From Candidatus Moduliflexus flocculans (GTDB lineage: Bacteria > Moduliflexota > Moduliflexia > Moduliflexales > Moduliflexaceae), in the NCBI GenBank assembly GCA_000739515.1, contig DF820457.1, forward strand, positions 658,752 to 705,489: 46,738 nucleotides of DNA, written 5' to 3'. Both the position numbers and the translations under genes were made by a program. The notes under the pieces were generated by a model. It did no database searches. It was given only the letters and a program-made list of their open reading frames with translations, and was not told the DNA's origin. Shown here piece by piece: positions 7,649 through 16,800 of the stretch (within the stretch, counting starts at the first letter, position 1; each line of letters starts with the position of its first letter).

Positions 7649-8905
7649 ATGCCAGATCATACGCTGCAAGACGCCAAAAATTTCGAACGGGCGCAGGATT
7701 ACGGCAAAGCCGCAGCAATATACATCGAACTCGGCAAATACGAACAGGCGCTTGCGTTGTATCTGCGGCTTGAACAGCAATATCCGTTTCATAAGGAGAT
7801 CAAATTCAAATTCGGACGCCTGTTGATGGAGATGAAGCGGTGGGATGAGGCGATTGTAAAACTTCAGGAGGCTCTTTTTCGAGGGAATGGCGATGATGAA
7901 ACGCTCTATCAACTGGCTGAATGTTTCGCGCAAAAAGGACTGATTCACGCGGCGAAAGAGACGTATGCCGACCTGTTGGAGCGGAATTACAATTACAAAG
8001 ACGCCAAAGAAAAATTGCAGGCGCTTGATCGCCCGAAATTCGCGCCATTTGCCACGCAGGCCGCTCCGAACGATGCAAAGACGCGCCTCAATGTCGAACA
8101 GGACGCGCAGCAGACGTTGCAGGGAATTACCGTCGAAGAGCGCTACACGCTGCTTGCGGAAATCGGGCGCGGCGGCATGGGAATTGTGTATAAGGCGGAA
8201 GATGCGCAGCAACATCGCGAAGTCGCGATTAAAGTGCTTCCGCCGAATTTAGCGGAAAGCGAGGAGCATCGGACGCGGTTTTTCCGCGAAGCCCAAATTA
8301 TCGCCAATCTGCGGCATCCGCATATTGTGTCGATCCTTGAAATCAATCCGTTTCAACATTTTATCGTGATGGAATATCTGTCCGGCGGCACGTTGAAACA
8401 GTGGAAACAGCGGCAGAACGCCGGTGGAATGGCCGCCCTGCCGCTGTTGCTGCCGATTCTCGACGCGCTGCATACGGTGCATCAGAGCGGGATCGTGCAT
8501 CGCGATTTGAAGCCGGAAAACCTGCTGCTGTCCGCTGCTGGCGAGTTAAAACTGACCGATTTCGGCATCGCGCATATCGCAGGCGCGACGATTACGCACA
8601 CCGGAGCGCATCTCGGCACGATTCCGTACATGGCGCCGGAACAAATCCTCGGCGTCCGCGTGGATGCCAGAACCGACATTTACGCTGTCGGCGTGATGCT
8701 GTATGAATTATTGACCGGCCAGTTGCCATTTACCGGCAAAGAGACCAGCTTTCAGCACGTGCATACGCCGCCGCGCCCGCCCATCGAACTGAATGCCGGG
8801 ATTCCGGCGGCGTTGAATGGCATAATCCTGAAATGCCTTGCCAAACAGCCTGAAGAACGCTTTCAGGACGCAAAGGAACTGGCGGAGGCGTTGCGCAGCG
8901 TGTAA
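7649..8905 (+). CDS. Soluble Ser/Thr protein kinase with N-terminal TPR region
   Basis: The 418-residue protein begins with helical tetratricopeptide-like repeats (about residues 6-125; AAAIYIELGKYEQALALYLR is the clearest), followed by a Hanks-type kinase domain (about 166-418). Kinase motifs: Gly loop GRGGMG (173-178), ATP-binding K195 in VAIK, catalytic HRDLKPEN (284-291, D286), DFG (304-306) and APE (329-331). All catalytic residues are present, so it should be active. There is no transmembrane segment, unlike many bacterial PknB-type kinases; the TPR part probably recruits substrates. GGGAGG lies before the ATG at 7649; the frame open from 7565 is leader sequence. It is monocistronic with a good promoter at 7533-7560. 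Confidence 0.95.
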   Translation: MPDHTLQDAKNFERAQDYGKAAAIYIELGKYEQALALYLRLEQQYPFHKEIKFKFGRLLMEMKRWDEAIVKLQEALFRGNGDDETLYQLAECFAQKGLIHAAKETYADLLERNYNYKDAKEKLQALDRPKFAPFATQAAPNDAKTRLNVEQDAQQTLQGITVEERYTLLAEIGRGGMGIVYKAEDAQQHREVAIKVLPPNLAESEEHRTRFFREAQIIANLRHPHIVSILEINPFQHFIVMEYLSGGTLKQWKQRQNAGGMAALPLLLPILDALHTVHQSGIVHRDLKPENLLLSAAGELKLTDFGIAHIAGATITHTGAHLGTIPYMAPEQILGVRVDARTDIYAVGVMLYELLTGQLPFTGKETSFQHVHTPPRPPIELNAGIPAALNGIILKCLAKQPEERFQDAKELAEALRSV

Positions 8906-9141
8906 CGGTGATGTTTCGCAAATAACAGCGAATTGGAGGAGGGAACGAATCTGAAGTTGCAGTCAAATTTTACACCACCACAACGCCTCCGGCGAAAATA
9001 ACGAAAAAATTACAATTTTTGTTGATTTATACGCCAATTCCCTTTCTTGTTTAGCGTAGATTTAAACAGAAACATTGAGACGTTGTGATATTTCGCCTGA
9101 ATATCTCTGAAAATACATATCACTAACACAAGGAGAAGACT
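8906..9141. other. Intergenic region with half copy of the ACGAATTGGAG repeat
   Basis: At 8923-8950 TAACAGCGAATTGGAGGAGG and ACGAAT match one arm of the paired repeats at 20997-21084 and 26205-26291, but no opposite arm is seen. The remainder is AT-rich leader sequence for the next gene. Confidence 0.5.
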
Positions 9142-9483
9142 ATGTTGATCACCATTTTACATTTTTGTTTAGTCGCAGTGGCGCTGCTTTTGGTGGCGCA
9201 CATTGTCAAGGGATTTGAAGTGAGAGATTTTGGCTCGGCGTTGATTGCCGCGTTAGTGCTTGGGCTGGCAAACGTGCTGATTCGCCCGATTTTAGCCTTT
9301 TTCTCCGCGCCCTTCAACTGGGTGACATTCGGGCTGTTTACCTTCGTGATTGACGGTGCGCTGTTGAAACTCGTGGCGGAATTAATTGAGGGCTTTAAGG
9401 TGAAAAGTTGGACGGCAGCGATTATTGGCGCGGTACTGCTGAGCATCATCAGCGGGGTTTTACACGCGGTGCTGCTGAAGTAA
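9142..9483 (+). CDS. YvlD/holin-4-superfamily small membrane protein
   Basis: The 113-residue protein consists of about four hydrophobic helices with the family landmarks NVLIRPILAFFSAPFNWVTFG (mid-protein) and FVIDGALLKLVAELIEGF. It matches the PF04020 group (B. subtilis YvlD and cyanobacterial homologues), named after phage holins but usually a chromosomal envelope protein of unknown function. AAGGAGA is well placed before the ATG. Nothing phage-related is nearby, so a lysis role is not supported. Confidence 0.85.
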   Translation: MLITILHFCLVAVALLLVAHIVKGFEVRDFGSALIAALVLGLANVLIRPILAFFSAPFNWVTFGLFTFVIDGALLKLVAELIEGFKVKSWTAAIIGAVLLSIISGVLHAVLLK

Positions 9484-9486
9484 ATC

Positions 9487-9563
9487 TGTCATTGCGTGGA
9501 GCATTAGCGACAAAACCATCCATTCTCAGCGAGATGGCTTTGTCGTTGTCACTCCTCGCCATG
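9487..9563. repeat. Imperfect inverted repeat after the YvlD-like gene
   Basis: GACAAAACCATC (9508-9519) pairs with GATGGCTTTGTC (9532-9543), and the outer arms TGTCATTGCGTGGAGC and GACTCCTCGCCATGACA-like sequence extend the stem. This is another short non-coding palindrome, possibly a terminator. Confidence 0.55.
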
Positions 9564-9606
9564 ACAACGTATGCTGAGAATTTAACAGTCCTGCTGATAG
9601 GGGTTT

Positions 9607-11040
9607 TTATTTCTTGCGTAACATGTATGAATGGAGCAATAGATACGTTTCATCTATTTTGACAAGGCTGAATCCACGAATTTTGACGTTTTTAAGTTTC
9701 TTCGCTGTTTTGATGACTTCATACTGCTGAAAATTTTCCAGCTTTTTTTCTTCAACAATCAGATACTCACCGCGTTCGCCATACGCCTGCAATTTGCCAT
9801 GCGACAGGGCTTGCGCCCAGGAATTTTCGCGTCGCGGCATATCATATAACGCCAGCGTTCCATTCAGATGATTATCCCAATATCGTACTAATTCATTGAT
9901 GGGCTGCCCGGAAACCATCGGATAGACAAGATAGATCATCAGTTGCAGCGCCGACAGCCCAATGGCAAGTTTTTCCGCAAGCGCGTAAAACTGATGTCGG
10001 TGGAAAACATAACTCATCAGCAAGGTCAGCGCGGGAAATGCGAGCAAGAAATAGCGCGATTTATGCCGTTCTAAGGCGAACACAAGCAGCGCGAACGTGG
10101 CGAGCGCATAGATGAGCAGCGGCAGGAAACGCGGCGGCAATGTCAGGCGGCGCTTGACCGCAAGATAGGCGGCAATCGCCGAAAATGGCGCGTAATAAAG
10201 CAGCGCGTCTTTCGAATAGGCGAGCAGATTCCCGAAGATTTGCCAGACATGCGACGTGGCGATTTCAGATTCTGTCCGAAGTTGGCGCAGCAGTTCGGGC
10301 GCGTAAAACCAGTAGGCGTACAGATACCACCATCCAGCCAGCAACAGGAAGATCGCGACTGGCAGCGGGTGCAACATGCGCCATAGCGCCGCGCGGTAAT
10401 TCGGCGGGCGAACGATGAGCAGATAGACAAACATCACAACGCCGGGAAACACGCCGAACACGCCTTTTGAAGCGCAAGCCAGCCCCATCGCAAGATAAGC
10501 GAGCAAATAATACGGCAAAAGGCATTCAGGCCGCTCCAACGCCTGATAAAACGCAAAAAGCGCGAATGTCGTAAAAAACAGCAGCGGCATGTCGGTCATC
10601 GCAACGCGGGCGCTTTCTACGAAGAGCGGCGACGACGCCAGCAGCAGCGCGTTCAGCGACGCAAACCGCCGGTCAGGAATCAGCGCGTAGGCGAAGCGAT
10701 ACAGCAGCAAAAGCGTGGCCGCGCTCAACAACACAAAAAAGAACCGACCACTCCAGAGATGAATTCCGAACAGCTTATAGCCCGCCACCGTGAACCAATA
10801 CGGCAGAATTGGCTTTTGAAAGCGCGGTTCGCCGAAATAGACCGGCAGCAGATAATCGCCCGTTTTGATCATCCGAATAGACGACGCGATATAGAATGCT
10901 TCGTCGCCTTGATACGGGAGCGTGTTGTTCAACGTCAGCGCTAACAGCGCGAAATACACTGGCCACCAGAAACGATGCACGATACAAATAGAACACTGAT
11001 TAGACTGATAAGACTGGTTTTCACTGATGTTTTTGATCAT
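9607..11040 (-). CDS. ArnT/PMT-like lipid-linked sugar glycosyltransferase (GT-C fold)
   Basis: The 477-residue polytopic protein has the GT-C catalytic loop LPYQGDEAFY (residues 41-50, D46/E47), followed by FQKPILPYWF and a second conserved segment SPLFVESARVAMTDMPLLFF, as in ArnT and protein O-mannosyltransferases. Such enzymes move a sugar from a polyprenyl-phosphate donor to lipid A, protein or glycolipid on the periplasmic side. The first about 18 residues (ISENQSYQSNQC...) are encoded by a repeat whose inverted copy lies at 11215-11256, and no ribosome binding site precedes the ATG, so the true start may be the GTG near residue 21. It lies downstream of the phosphopantetheinyl transferase gene. 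Confidence 0.85.
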   Translation of the reverse strand: MIKNISENQSYQSNQCSICIVHRFWWPVYFALLALTLNNTLPYQGDEAFYIASSIRMIKTGDYLLPVYFGEPRFQKPILPYWFTVAGYKLFGIHLWSGRFFFVLLSAATLLLLYRFAYALIPDRRFASLNALLLASSPLFVESARVAMTDMPLLFFTTFALFAFYQALERPECLLPYYLLAYLAMGLACASKGVFGVFPGVVMFVYLLIVRPPNYRAALWRMLHPLPVAIFLLLAGWWYLYAYWFYAPELLRQLRTESEIATSHVWQIFGNLLAYSKDALLYYAPFSAIAAYLAVKRRLTLPPRFLPLLIYALATFALLVFALERHKSRYFLLAFPALTLLMSYVFHRHQFYALAEKLAIGLSALQLMIYLVYPMVSGQPINELVRYWDNHLNGTLALYDMPRRENSWAQALSHGKLQAYGERGEYLIVEEKKLENFQQYEVIKTAKKLKNVKIRGFSLVKIDETYLLLHSYMLRKK

Positions 11041-11256
11041 TCGTGATTATTTAGCCCTTAGGGCTTGAGGTGTTGTAGAAGGCTGCGTTTCAAGGTATTT
11101 TTACCGCGTAGCGGTTATGGCTACATTCCCAATCGCCTACGGCGAATCATTTCCTTCCCTGCCTGTTCTACAAGACCGTATCGCCTACGGCGAAAATAGT
11201 TATGATTATTTATTATCAGTGAAAATCAGTCCAATCAGCCCAATCAGTGTTCTATT
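10987..11256. repeat. Pair of 42-base inverted copies flanking the glycosyltransferase/PPTase gap
   Basis: The sequence ATCAGTGAAAATCAGTCCAA... at 11215-11256 recurs inverted at 10987-11028 with a handful of mismatches. One copy encodes the N-terminus of the glycosyltransferase; the other ends at the PPTase stop codon. Between them lie short palindromes ACCGCGTAGCGGT and two TCGCCTACGGCGA units (about 11139-11190). No gene is supported in 11041-11254. Confidence 0.75.
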
Positions 11257-11989
11257 AAACACACCAATTATAACAATACGCCTGCCAGCCGCCGCCTTCG
11301 ACGACAAGCGCGGCGACATACCCTGCGCCCGGATCGAGCGCCTGCATCTGCCAGCGCGACGCCTGCGCCGGATCGTCCCGCGTTGCCAGCAATTGCGCGG
11401 GCTGCGCCGGATCGAGTCTGACATCGAATTCGTCAAGCGCTAAATACAAGCCTTTGCCTCGCGCTTTGATATACGCTTCTTTGCGCGTCCAGGCGTTAAA
11501 AAAGCCCTGCCGCTTCTGCGTTTCCGGCAAATTCCTCAGCGCGGCGCGTTCCGCCTGCGAAAAGTAGCGTTCCGCAATCTGCTCCGGCTGGTCGAGCCGC
11601 CTCCCCGTCCATTCGATATCCACGCCGACTTCGCGGGCGAGCGTCACCGCATACAACGCCATGTCGCCGGAATGCGAGAGGTTGAAACGCAGGTCAAGCG
11701 AGGTTAATTCTGGCGCAAGCGCCGGTTTGCCGTATTCGTTATAATCAAAGGCGATCTTCGCGACGGGCATCGCCAGATAACGGCTTAACAGCAGGCGCAG
11801 CGTCCCACGCGCCGCAATATAATGACGGCGATCTTTGGGAAAACGAAACCGGTCGGCGCGAGCGCGTTCATCCGCATCTAACACCGCAAGCAGCGCTTCA
11901 AGCGCGTCATCTGATTGTTGCAGCGGCACGCGCCAGACATGCGCGTCAGTTGCCAATAATTGCAGAGTATTCGGAGGATTCTGCCACAT
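11255..11989 (-). CDS. 4'-phosphopantetheinyl transferase, Sfp/HetI type
   Basis: It transfers phosphopantetheine from CoA to the serine of carrier-protein domains. The 244-residue protein has the Sfp-type motifs FNLSHS (102-107), VGVDIE (121-126, metal-binding D124 and E126) and WTRKEAYIKARGKGL (167-181, with K170, E171 and K175). The length and the two-domain arrangement match the Sfp class, which activates PKS and PUFA synthases. It is separated only by the PfaD-like gene from the PfaA-like synthase with its four ACP domains, which are the natural substrates. The ATG at 11989 lacks a strong ribosome binding site. Confidence 0.95.
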   Translation of the reverse strand: MWQNPPNTLQLLATDAHVWRVPLQQSDDALEALLAVLDADERARADRFRFPKDRRHYIAARGTLRLLLSRYLAMPVAKIAFDYNEYGKPALAPELTSLDLRFNLSHSGDMALYAVTLAREVGVDIEWTGRRLDQPEQIAERYFSQAERAALRNLPETQKRQGFFNAWTRKEAYIKARGKGLYLALDEFDVRLDPAQPAQLLATRDDPAQASRWQMQALDPGAGYVAALVVEGGGWQAYCYNWCV

Positions 11990-12002
11990 AATTCAGGTCT
12001 TA

Positions 12003-12094
12003 GGACGGCCAAAGCTTGCTTTGGCCGTCCGAAAAAACAAGATGCTCTCTTGCCGCGACGTTGTCGCGTTGCCAAAGCAAGCTTTGGCACTCCT
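12003..12094. repeat. Inverted repeat family A, copy 2 (GCCAAAGC variant)
   Basis: The left part is itself a perfect 13-base hairpin (GGACGGCCAAAGC, TT loop, 12003-12030). A right arm GCCAAAGCAAGCTTTGGC ending ACTCCT (12071-12094) completes the family pattern. It occupies the divergent gap 11990-12256 between the PPTase and PfaD genes, together with a TTGACA near 12149 and the palindrome GGTCATGACC near 12174. Confidence 0.65.
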
Positions 12095-12256
12095 AAAGAA
12101 TGACGATGCGATTTTTGTCAACAATTAGATCGCGCCTGTCGTTTTTCCTTGACAGTGTGTTCCCTCTTTTGTTGGTCATGACCTGAACGATACCGAAAAA
12201 GGCATGACCCGAAAGACGGTGTTTTCAGCCAGAAGCAGGCAACACCATCTGCGGAC

Positions 12257-13846
12257 ATGCCTTATTTTATGAACGCTAAAGGAAAGAACGACTCGATAGC
12301 TCTCATGATACACGAACAATCCGCCTTGCGCGACGCCCTGTTTCAGATTTCTCGCCCGCTTTCTTTTATCGAACAATCCGGTCAATATATCATGACCGAT
12401 GCGAACGCCGCTATTTATGTTCCGCCGATTCGCCCGGAGCAGCTTGGAGATGCCGAATTGCTCAGCGAGTACGGCTTGCGCTACCCCTATATGGCCGGGG
12501 CGATGGCGCACGCGATTACCTCGGTGGATATTGTCGAAGAAATGGGCAAATACGGGATGCTCGGCTTTTTCGGCGCTGCCGGAATGCCTGCCCATGCCGT
12601 TGAAACTGCGCTTGAGCGCCTAACGAAAAATCTCGATTCGCGCCCGTTCGGCAGCAATCTGATTCACAGCCCTTACGAGCCGAAATTGGAAGAGGCTATC
12701 GTCAATTTGTATTTGAGACGCAATCTTCGATTTGTCTGCGCGTCGGCATTTCTCGGCCTGACGCTGCCGGTTGTCCGCTATCGCGTGCATGGCATTCATC
12801 GCGATTCCGCAGGCCGCATCGTGACGCCGAATCATCTGTTTGCCAAAGTGTCTCGCGTGGAAGTCGCCGCGCAGTTTTTGTCGCCGCCGCCGGAAAAATT
12901 TTTGCGGCAGCTTGTGGAACAGCGCGAGATCACCGCAGAACAGGCGCAGCTTGCGGCGCAGATTCCGATGGCGCAAAACCTGACCGCCGAAGCCGATTCC
13001 GGCGGGCATACCGACAACCGCCCGGCAATGGCGCTGATTCCGACGATGTTGGCACTGCGCGACCGGATGCAGGCGCAATACCGCTACGCGATGCCGCTGC
13101 GCGTCGGCGCGGCTGGGGGGATCGCGACGCCGCACAGCGCCGCCGCCGCGTTTGCAATGGGCGCAGCCTATGTCATGACCGGCTCGGTGAATCAAGCCTG
13201 CGTCGAATCCGGCACGTCCGATCTCGTGCGCCAGATGCTCGCGGAAACCGAACAGGCCGACGTGGTGATGGCCCCGGCGGCTGATATGTTCGAAATGGGC
13301 GTCAAGGTGCAGGTCGTGAAGCGCGGCACGATGTTCGCGATGCGCGGCGCGAAGCTCTACGAACTGTATCAGAAATACGACTCGATTGAGGCGCTGCCGC
13401 AGGCGGAGCGGCGCATGTTAGAAGACAAATATTTTCGCGCCCCGCTTGACACGGTCTGGCAGAACACGCAAACCTATTTCCGCGAACGCGACGCCACGCA
13501 GATTGAGCGCGCCAACGCTGATCCGAAATACAAAATGGCGCTGCTGTTCCGCTCCTATTTGGGGCAGGCGTCGCATTGGGCGAATCGCGGCGAACCGTCG
13601 CGCAAAATTGATTATCAAATCTGGTGCGGCCCGGCGATGGGCGCGTTCAACGAATGGGTCAAAGGCTCGTTTCTCGAACGCCCCGAGAATCGGCGCGTCG
13701 CGACCGTCGCCCTGAATCTGCTCTACGGCGCGGCAGTCTTGACGCGGCTGAATCTGCTGCGCATGCAGGGCGTCCGCCTACCGCAGGAATTCTGGCAAAT
13801 CGCGCCGCTGGCGCTGGAGGAATTACAAAAACGGTTGGGGCAATAA
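12257..13846 (+). CDS. pfaD: PfaD-type trans-acting enoyl reductase
   Basis: The 529-residue protein matches the PfaD/PKS-associated enoyl reductases: an FMN-binding TIM-barrel related to nitronate monooxygenases (GKYGMLGFFGAAGMP, EADSGGHTDNRP, LRVGAAGGIATPHSAAAAFAMGAAYVMTGSVNQ) and the characteristic C-terminal segment with YLGQASHWANRGEP and YQIWCGPAMGAFNEWVKGS. It reduces the enoyl-ACP formed on the partner synthase, using NAD(P)H and FMN, in the cytoplasm. It runs convergent to the PfaA-like gene (45-base gap). The start is uncertain: ATG codons at 12257, 12269 and 12305 are in frame, none with an ideal ribosome binding site. Confidence 0.93.
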   Translation: MPYFMNAKGKNDSIALMIHEQSALRDALFQISRPLSFIEQSGQYIMTDANAAIYVPPIRPEQLGDAELLSEYGLRYPYMAGAMAHAITSVDIVEEMGKYGMLGFFGAAGMPAHAVETALERLTKNLDSRPFGSNLIHSPYEPKLEEAIVNLYLRRNLRFVCASAFLGLTLPVVRYRVHGIHRDSAGRIVTPNHLFAKVSRVEVAAQFLSPPPEKFLRQLVEQREITAEQAQLAAQIPMAQNLTAEADSGGHTDNRPAMALIPTMLALRDRMQAQYRYAMPLRVGAAGGIATPHSAAAAFAMGAAYVMTGSVNQACVESGTSDLVRQMLAETEQADVVMAPAADMFEMGVKVQVVKRGTMFAMRGAKLYELYQKYDSIEALPQAERRMLEDKYFRAPLDTVWQNTQTYFRERDATQIERANADPKYKMALLFRSYLGQASHWANRGEPSRKIDYQIWCGPAMGAFNEWVKGSFLERPENRRVATVALNLLYGAAVLTRLNLLRMQGVRLPQEFWQIAPLALEELQKRLGQ

Positions 13847-13878
13847 GGAGTCAGACACGCGTAACGCGCCTGACTCCT
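13846..13878. terminator. Bidirectional hairpin between convergent pfaD and PKS genes
   Basis: AGGAGTCAG...CTGACTCCT (13846-13878) with an inner GCG/CGC pairing begins at the last base of the pfaD stop and ends just before the PKS stop. It resembles the GTCAGACAC palindrome family and should terminate both genes. Confidence 0.65.
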
Positions 13879-13891
13879 AACGAAGCGTTGG

Positions 13892-16800
13892 TTATTCTAA
13901 CGCATTGCGCCGAAACGCCGCGTTCAGCGAGGCGTCAATCGTACATTCGTAACCTTCGATGTTAGCGAGCAAATCGCCATTCCGGTCGTAAAATTCAATG
14001 TCCGCGATGGCGCGATGCTGTTCATGGTTCACGATTTTTGCCGCAATTCGTCCGCCGTCTGGCGGGAATTTTGAAACAAATTGCCGATACTGTCCAATCG
14101 CCGACGGCAGCGAACCGTTCTGTTCGTTCATGAAACTCCAGACAATTAGCAATTGAAACGCGCTGTCGAGCATCAGCGGATCGGCGAGCCAGCGCTGGCG
14201 CAGCGGCTGGCTCATCCAGGCCGACGGCGCAGGCGCGGCCAGCACGCTCGCCGCAATTCCAGCCTCCGAACATCCTTCGATCTGCTGAATGCCCTGCAAA
14301 TCTTTGCCGTGAAATAAGAAATGCTGGTAAATCTCTCCTCCTGCATAAGGCGCAAAACGCAGATTTTTATCAAAAATCCGTTCGCCATGCGGCAATCTGC
14401 CAGTCAAAATCAACTCGGCGGAAGCGTGGCGCGTCAACTTGCCGCTGGCGGCGTCAAGGCTCTGCAACTCCACCGGAACGCGGTATGTCTTGCCCTCTTT
14501 TTGCGCTCCTCCGACCATCGCCTGTAGCTGGACAGTCTCCGTTTTGCGCAGAATCACACCTTTGAGAATTTTCAGATTGTCGAAACCATGCAGCAGCAAG
14601 CCCGGATGGAGATGCAACGCCGCGTGTCCGAGCCATTCGATGATGATCGCGGTCGGCAGCACGGCGCGACCATTCATCACATGCGAGACAAGAAACGGGT
14701 GCGTCTCGATGCTGAGGACGCGCTCAAACCCGACTGATAGATTCGCCGCTGTCGCTGGTTTTTCAACAAACTCGACATCCGGCAAGACGCTCCCTTTGCC
14801 GAGCATCAACACTTCGACGGTCTCCGGCGCAGCAATCTCGCGAATCAACGCTTCCGCGCCATCGCGCAACGGAATAACGCGAATCTGCTCTTTTTCAAAC
14901 AGGCGCTCTAACGCGGGAGTCACCATGCCGCCTGCCCAGGGTCCCCAGTTCATCGCCATCACGCGACAATCAGGGCGCAGCCGCGTTTGCTGCTGCGCAA
15001 ATTTGTTCAACGCTTCGTTCGCTATCGCATAATCAACTTGCCCGATGCGCCCGAATCGCGCCGTTGTCGAGGAGAAAAAGACGAGCAATTTCAACGGCTC
15101 GGCGTTCAGAGCATTCAGGAAATTGATCGCACCGCCGACCTTCGTAGCGATGACGCTTTCAAACTGCGCGTCGGTTTTATCCTCGATTTTTTTATCCGCC
15201 AACACGCCCGCGCCATGAATCAGCCCGGCAATCGCGCCGAATTCCTGCTTCGTCTCGTTGATCAGCCGCTGAACCGCCGCCGCGTCTCGCGCGTCAACCG
15301 AGCGATACGCCACCCGCGACCCGGCGCGTTCGATGCGCCGCAGATTGTCGCGAATTTCACGGTTCGTCAGAATGCGCTGACATTCATCTTTGACCTCTTT
15401 TGGCGTCATTTTGCGTTCGGCATGAGCCAGCACAGCCTGTTTGATTTCCGTCTCGGTCTGACATGTGGCCAGCCATGCCGGTTCATCCTGCGGCAGCGGC
15501 GTCCGTCCAATCAACATCAGCGTTGGCTGCCACGCTTTCGCCAACGCAACCGCGCATTCGGCAGTCACGCCGCGCGCTCCGCCGGTAATCAGAATGACAT
15601 CATTGGGGGGAACAACCCTATCAGGGTTTAAAACCCTGACAGGATTATTTTTCAACTTCAGCGCATAGCGCCCATCCGACACGATACCGACTTCTAACGG
15701 GCTGCGGAAAAACATCTCGTCAATCACGGCGGACGCGGCCTGCTCATCGTCGCATTGCGGCGACACGTCGAGCGCTTTGCAATGGACGTTCGGCCACTCC
15801 CGCGCCGCTGTTTTGGTCAAGCCTGCCAATCCGCCGGAGAGGGCGTTCGCCGCAGCGTCAAGCCCGCCAAAGCCAAATTGTCCATCTAAACGTGACACTG
15901 TAACCAGCAACGACGGCGCGTTTTTTAATTGCGCGGCAGCGGCGCGAACCACGCCAAACGCTTGTTTCAAGCTCTCTTCATCCATGTGTGGCGGCGCGAC
16001 AATCACCATGCCGCGCAGCGTATCGGGAATCGTTTTGGTTGCCGCGTCTTTTAGCGTGATGTGTTCGATTTGCAGCCCCTTTTGCCGCAAACCTTTTTCC
16101 AGCGCAACGGCGAACGGCGCAACATTGCCCACAATCCAAACGGTCGCGCCGGACGGCAATGACAGCGTTTCTCGCGTGACATTCTGCGAAATTTTTACCG
16201 GAACAACGATATAGCGGTCAAGCGTCGTTTCCGGCGCGGGGTCTGCCTCCGTTTCTTCGTCGGCGTCCGACGACGCGGCTGGCGTCGGCTCGCTTTTGGC
16301 GCGAACCGGATAGGCCGGACGCGCTAACGCGCTGAGAATCTGCCGCAGGCTTTGCAGCCGCCCGATCTGCTCCGATGTGATTTCCGGCGCGCTCGGCAGA
16401 TGATGTTGCAGCGCGGAAAAAATTTCGACGCGTTTGATTGAATCAATGCCGAGATCGGCGTCAAGCGCCATGTCGAGATCAAGCATATCTTCCGGGTAGC
16501 CGGTTTTTTCCGATACGACCTGCAACAAAACCGTTTCCACCTGTTTTTCGTCAATGTGCGCTCCGGCGGGCTGCGCGATAGGAATTCGCGAAGATGTCGA
16601 AATTTTCGGCGTGAAGAGTTCGACAATTTGCCGCAAATTATGGAAACGCCCGATTTGATCCGAACCGATTTCCGGCGAATTCGGAAGCTTGCTTTGTAGC
16701 GCGGAGAAAATTTCGACGCGCTTGATCGAATCAATCCCCAAATCCGCGTCAAGCCCCATGTCGAGGTCGAGCATGTCTTCGGGATAGCCGGTTTTTTCGG

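Noticed and set aside
9142..9483. Phage holin
   Set aside because: The family name is misleading; no endolysin or other phage gene is near and homologues are ordinary envelope proteins.
11117..11443. Plus-strand ORF in the gap before the PPTase stop
   Set aside because: It is composed of repeat sequence and the reverse of the PPTase gene, with no domain signal.
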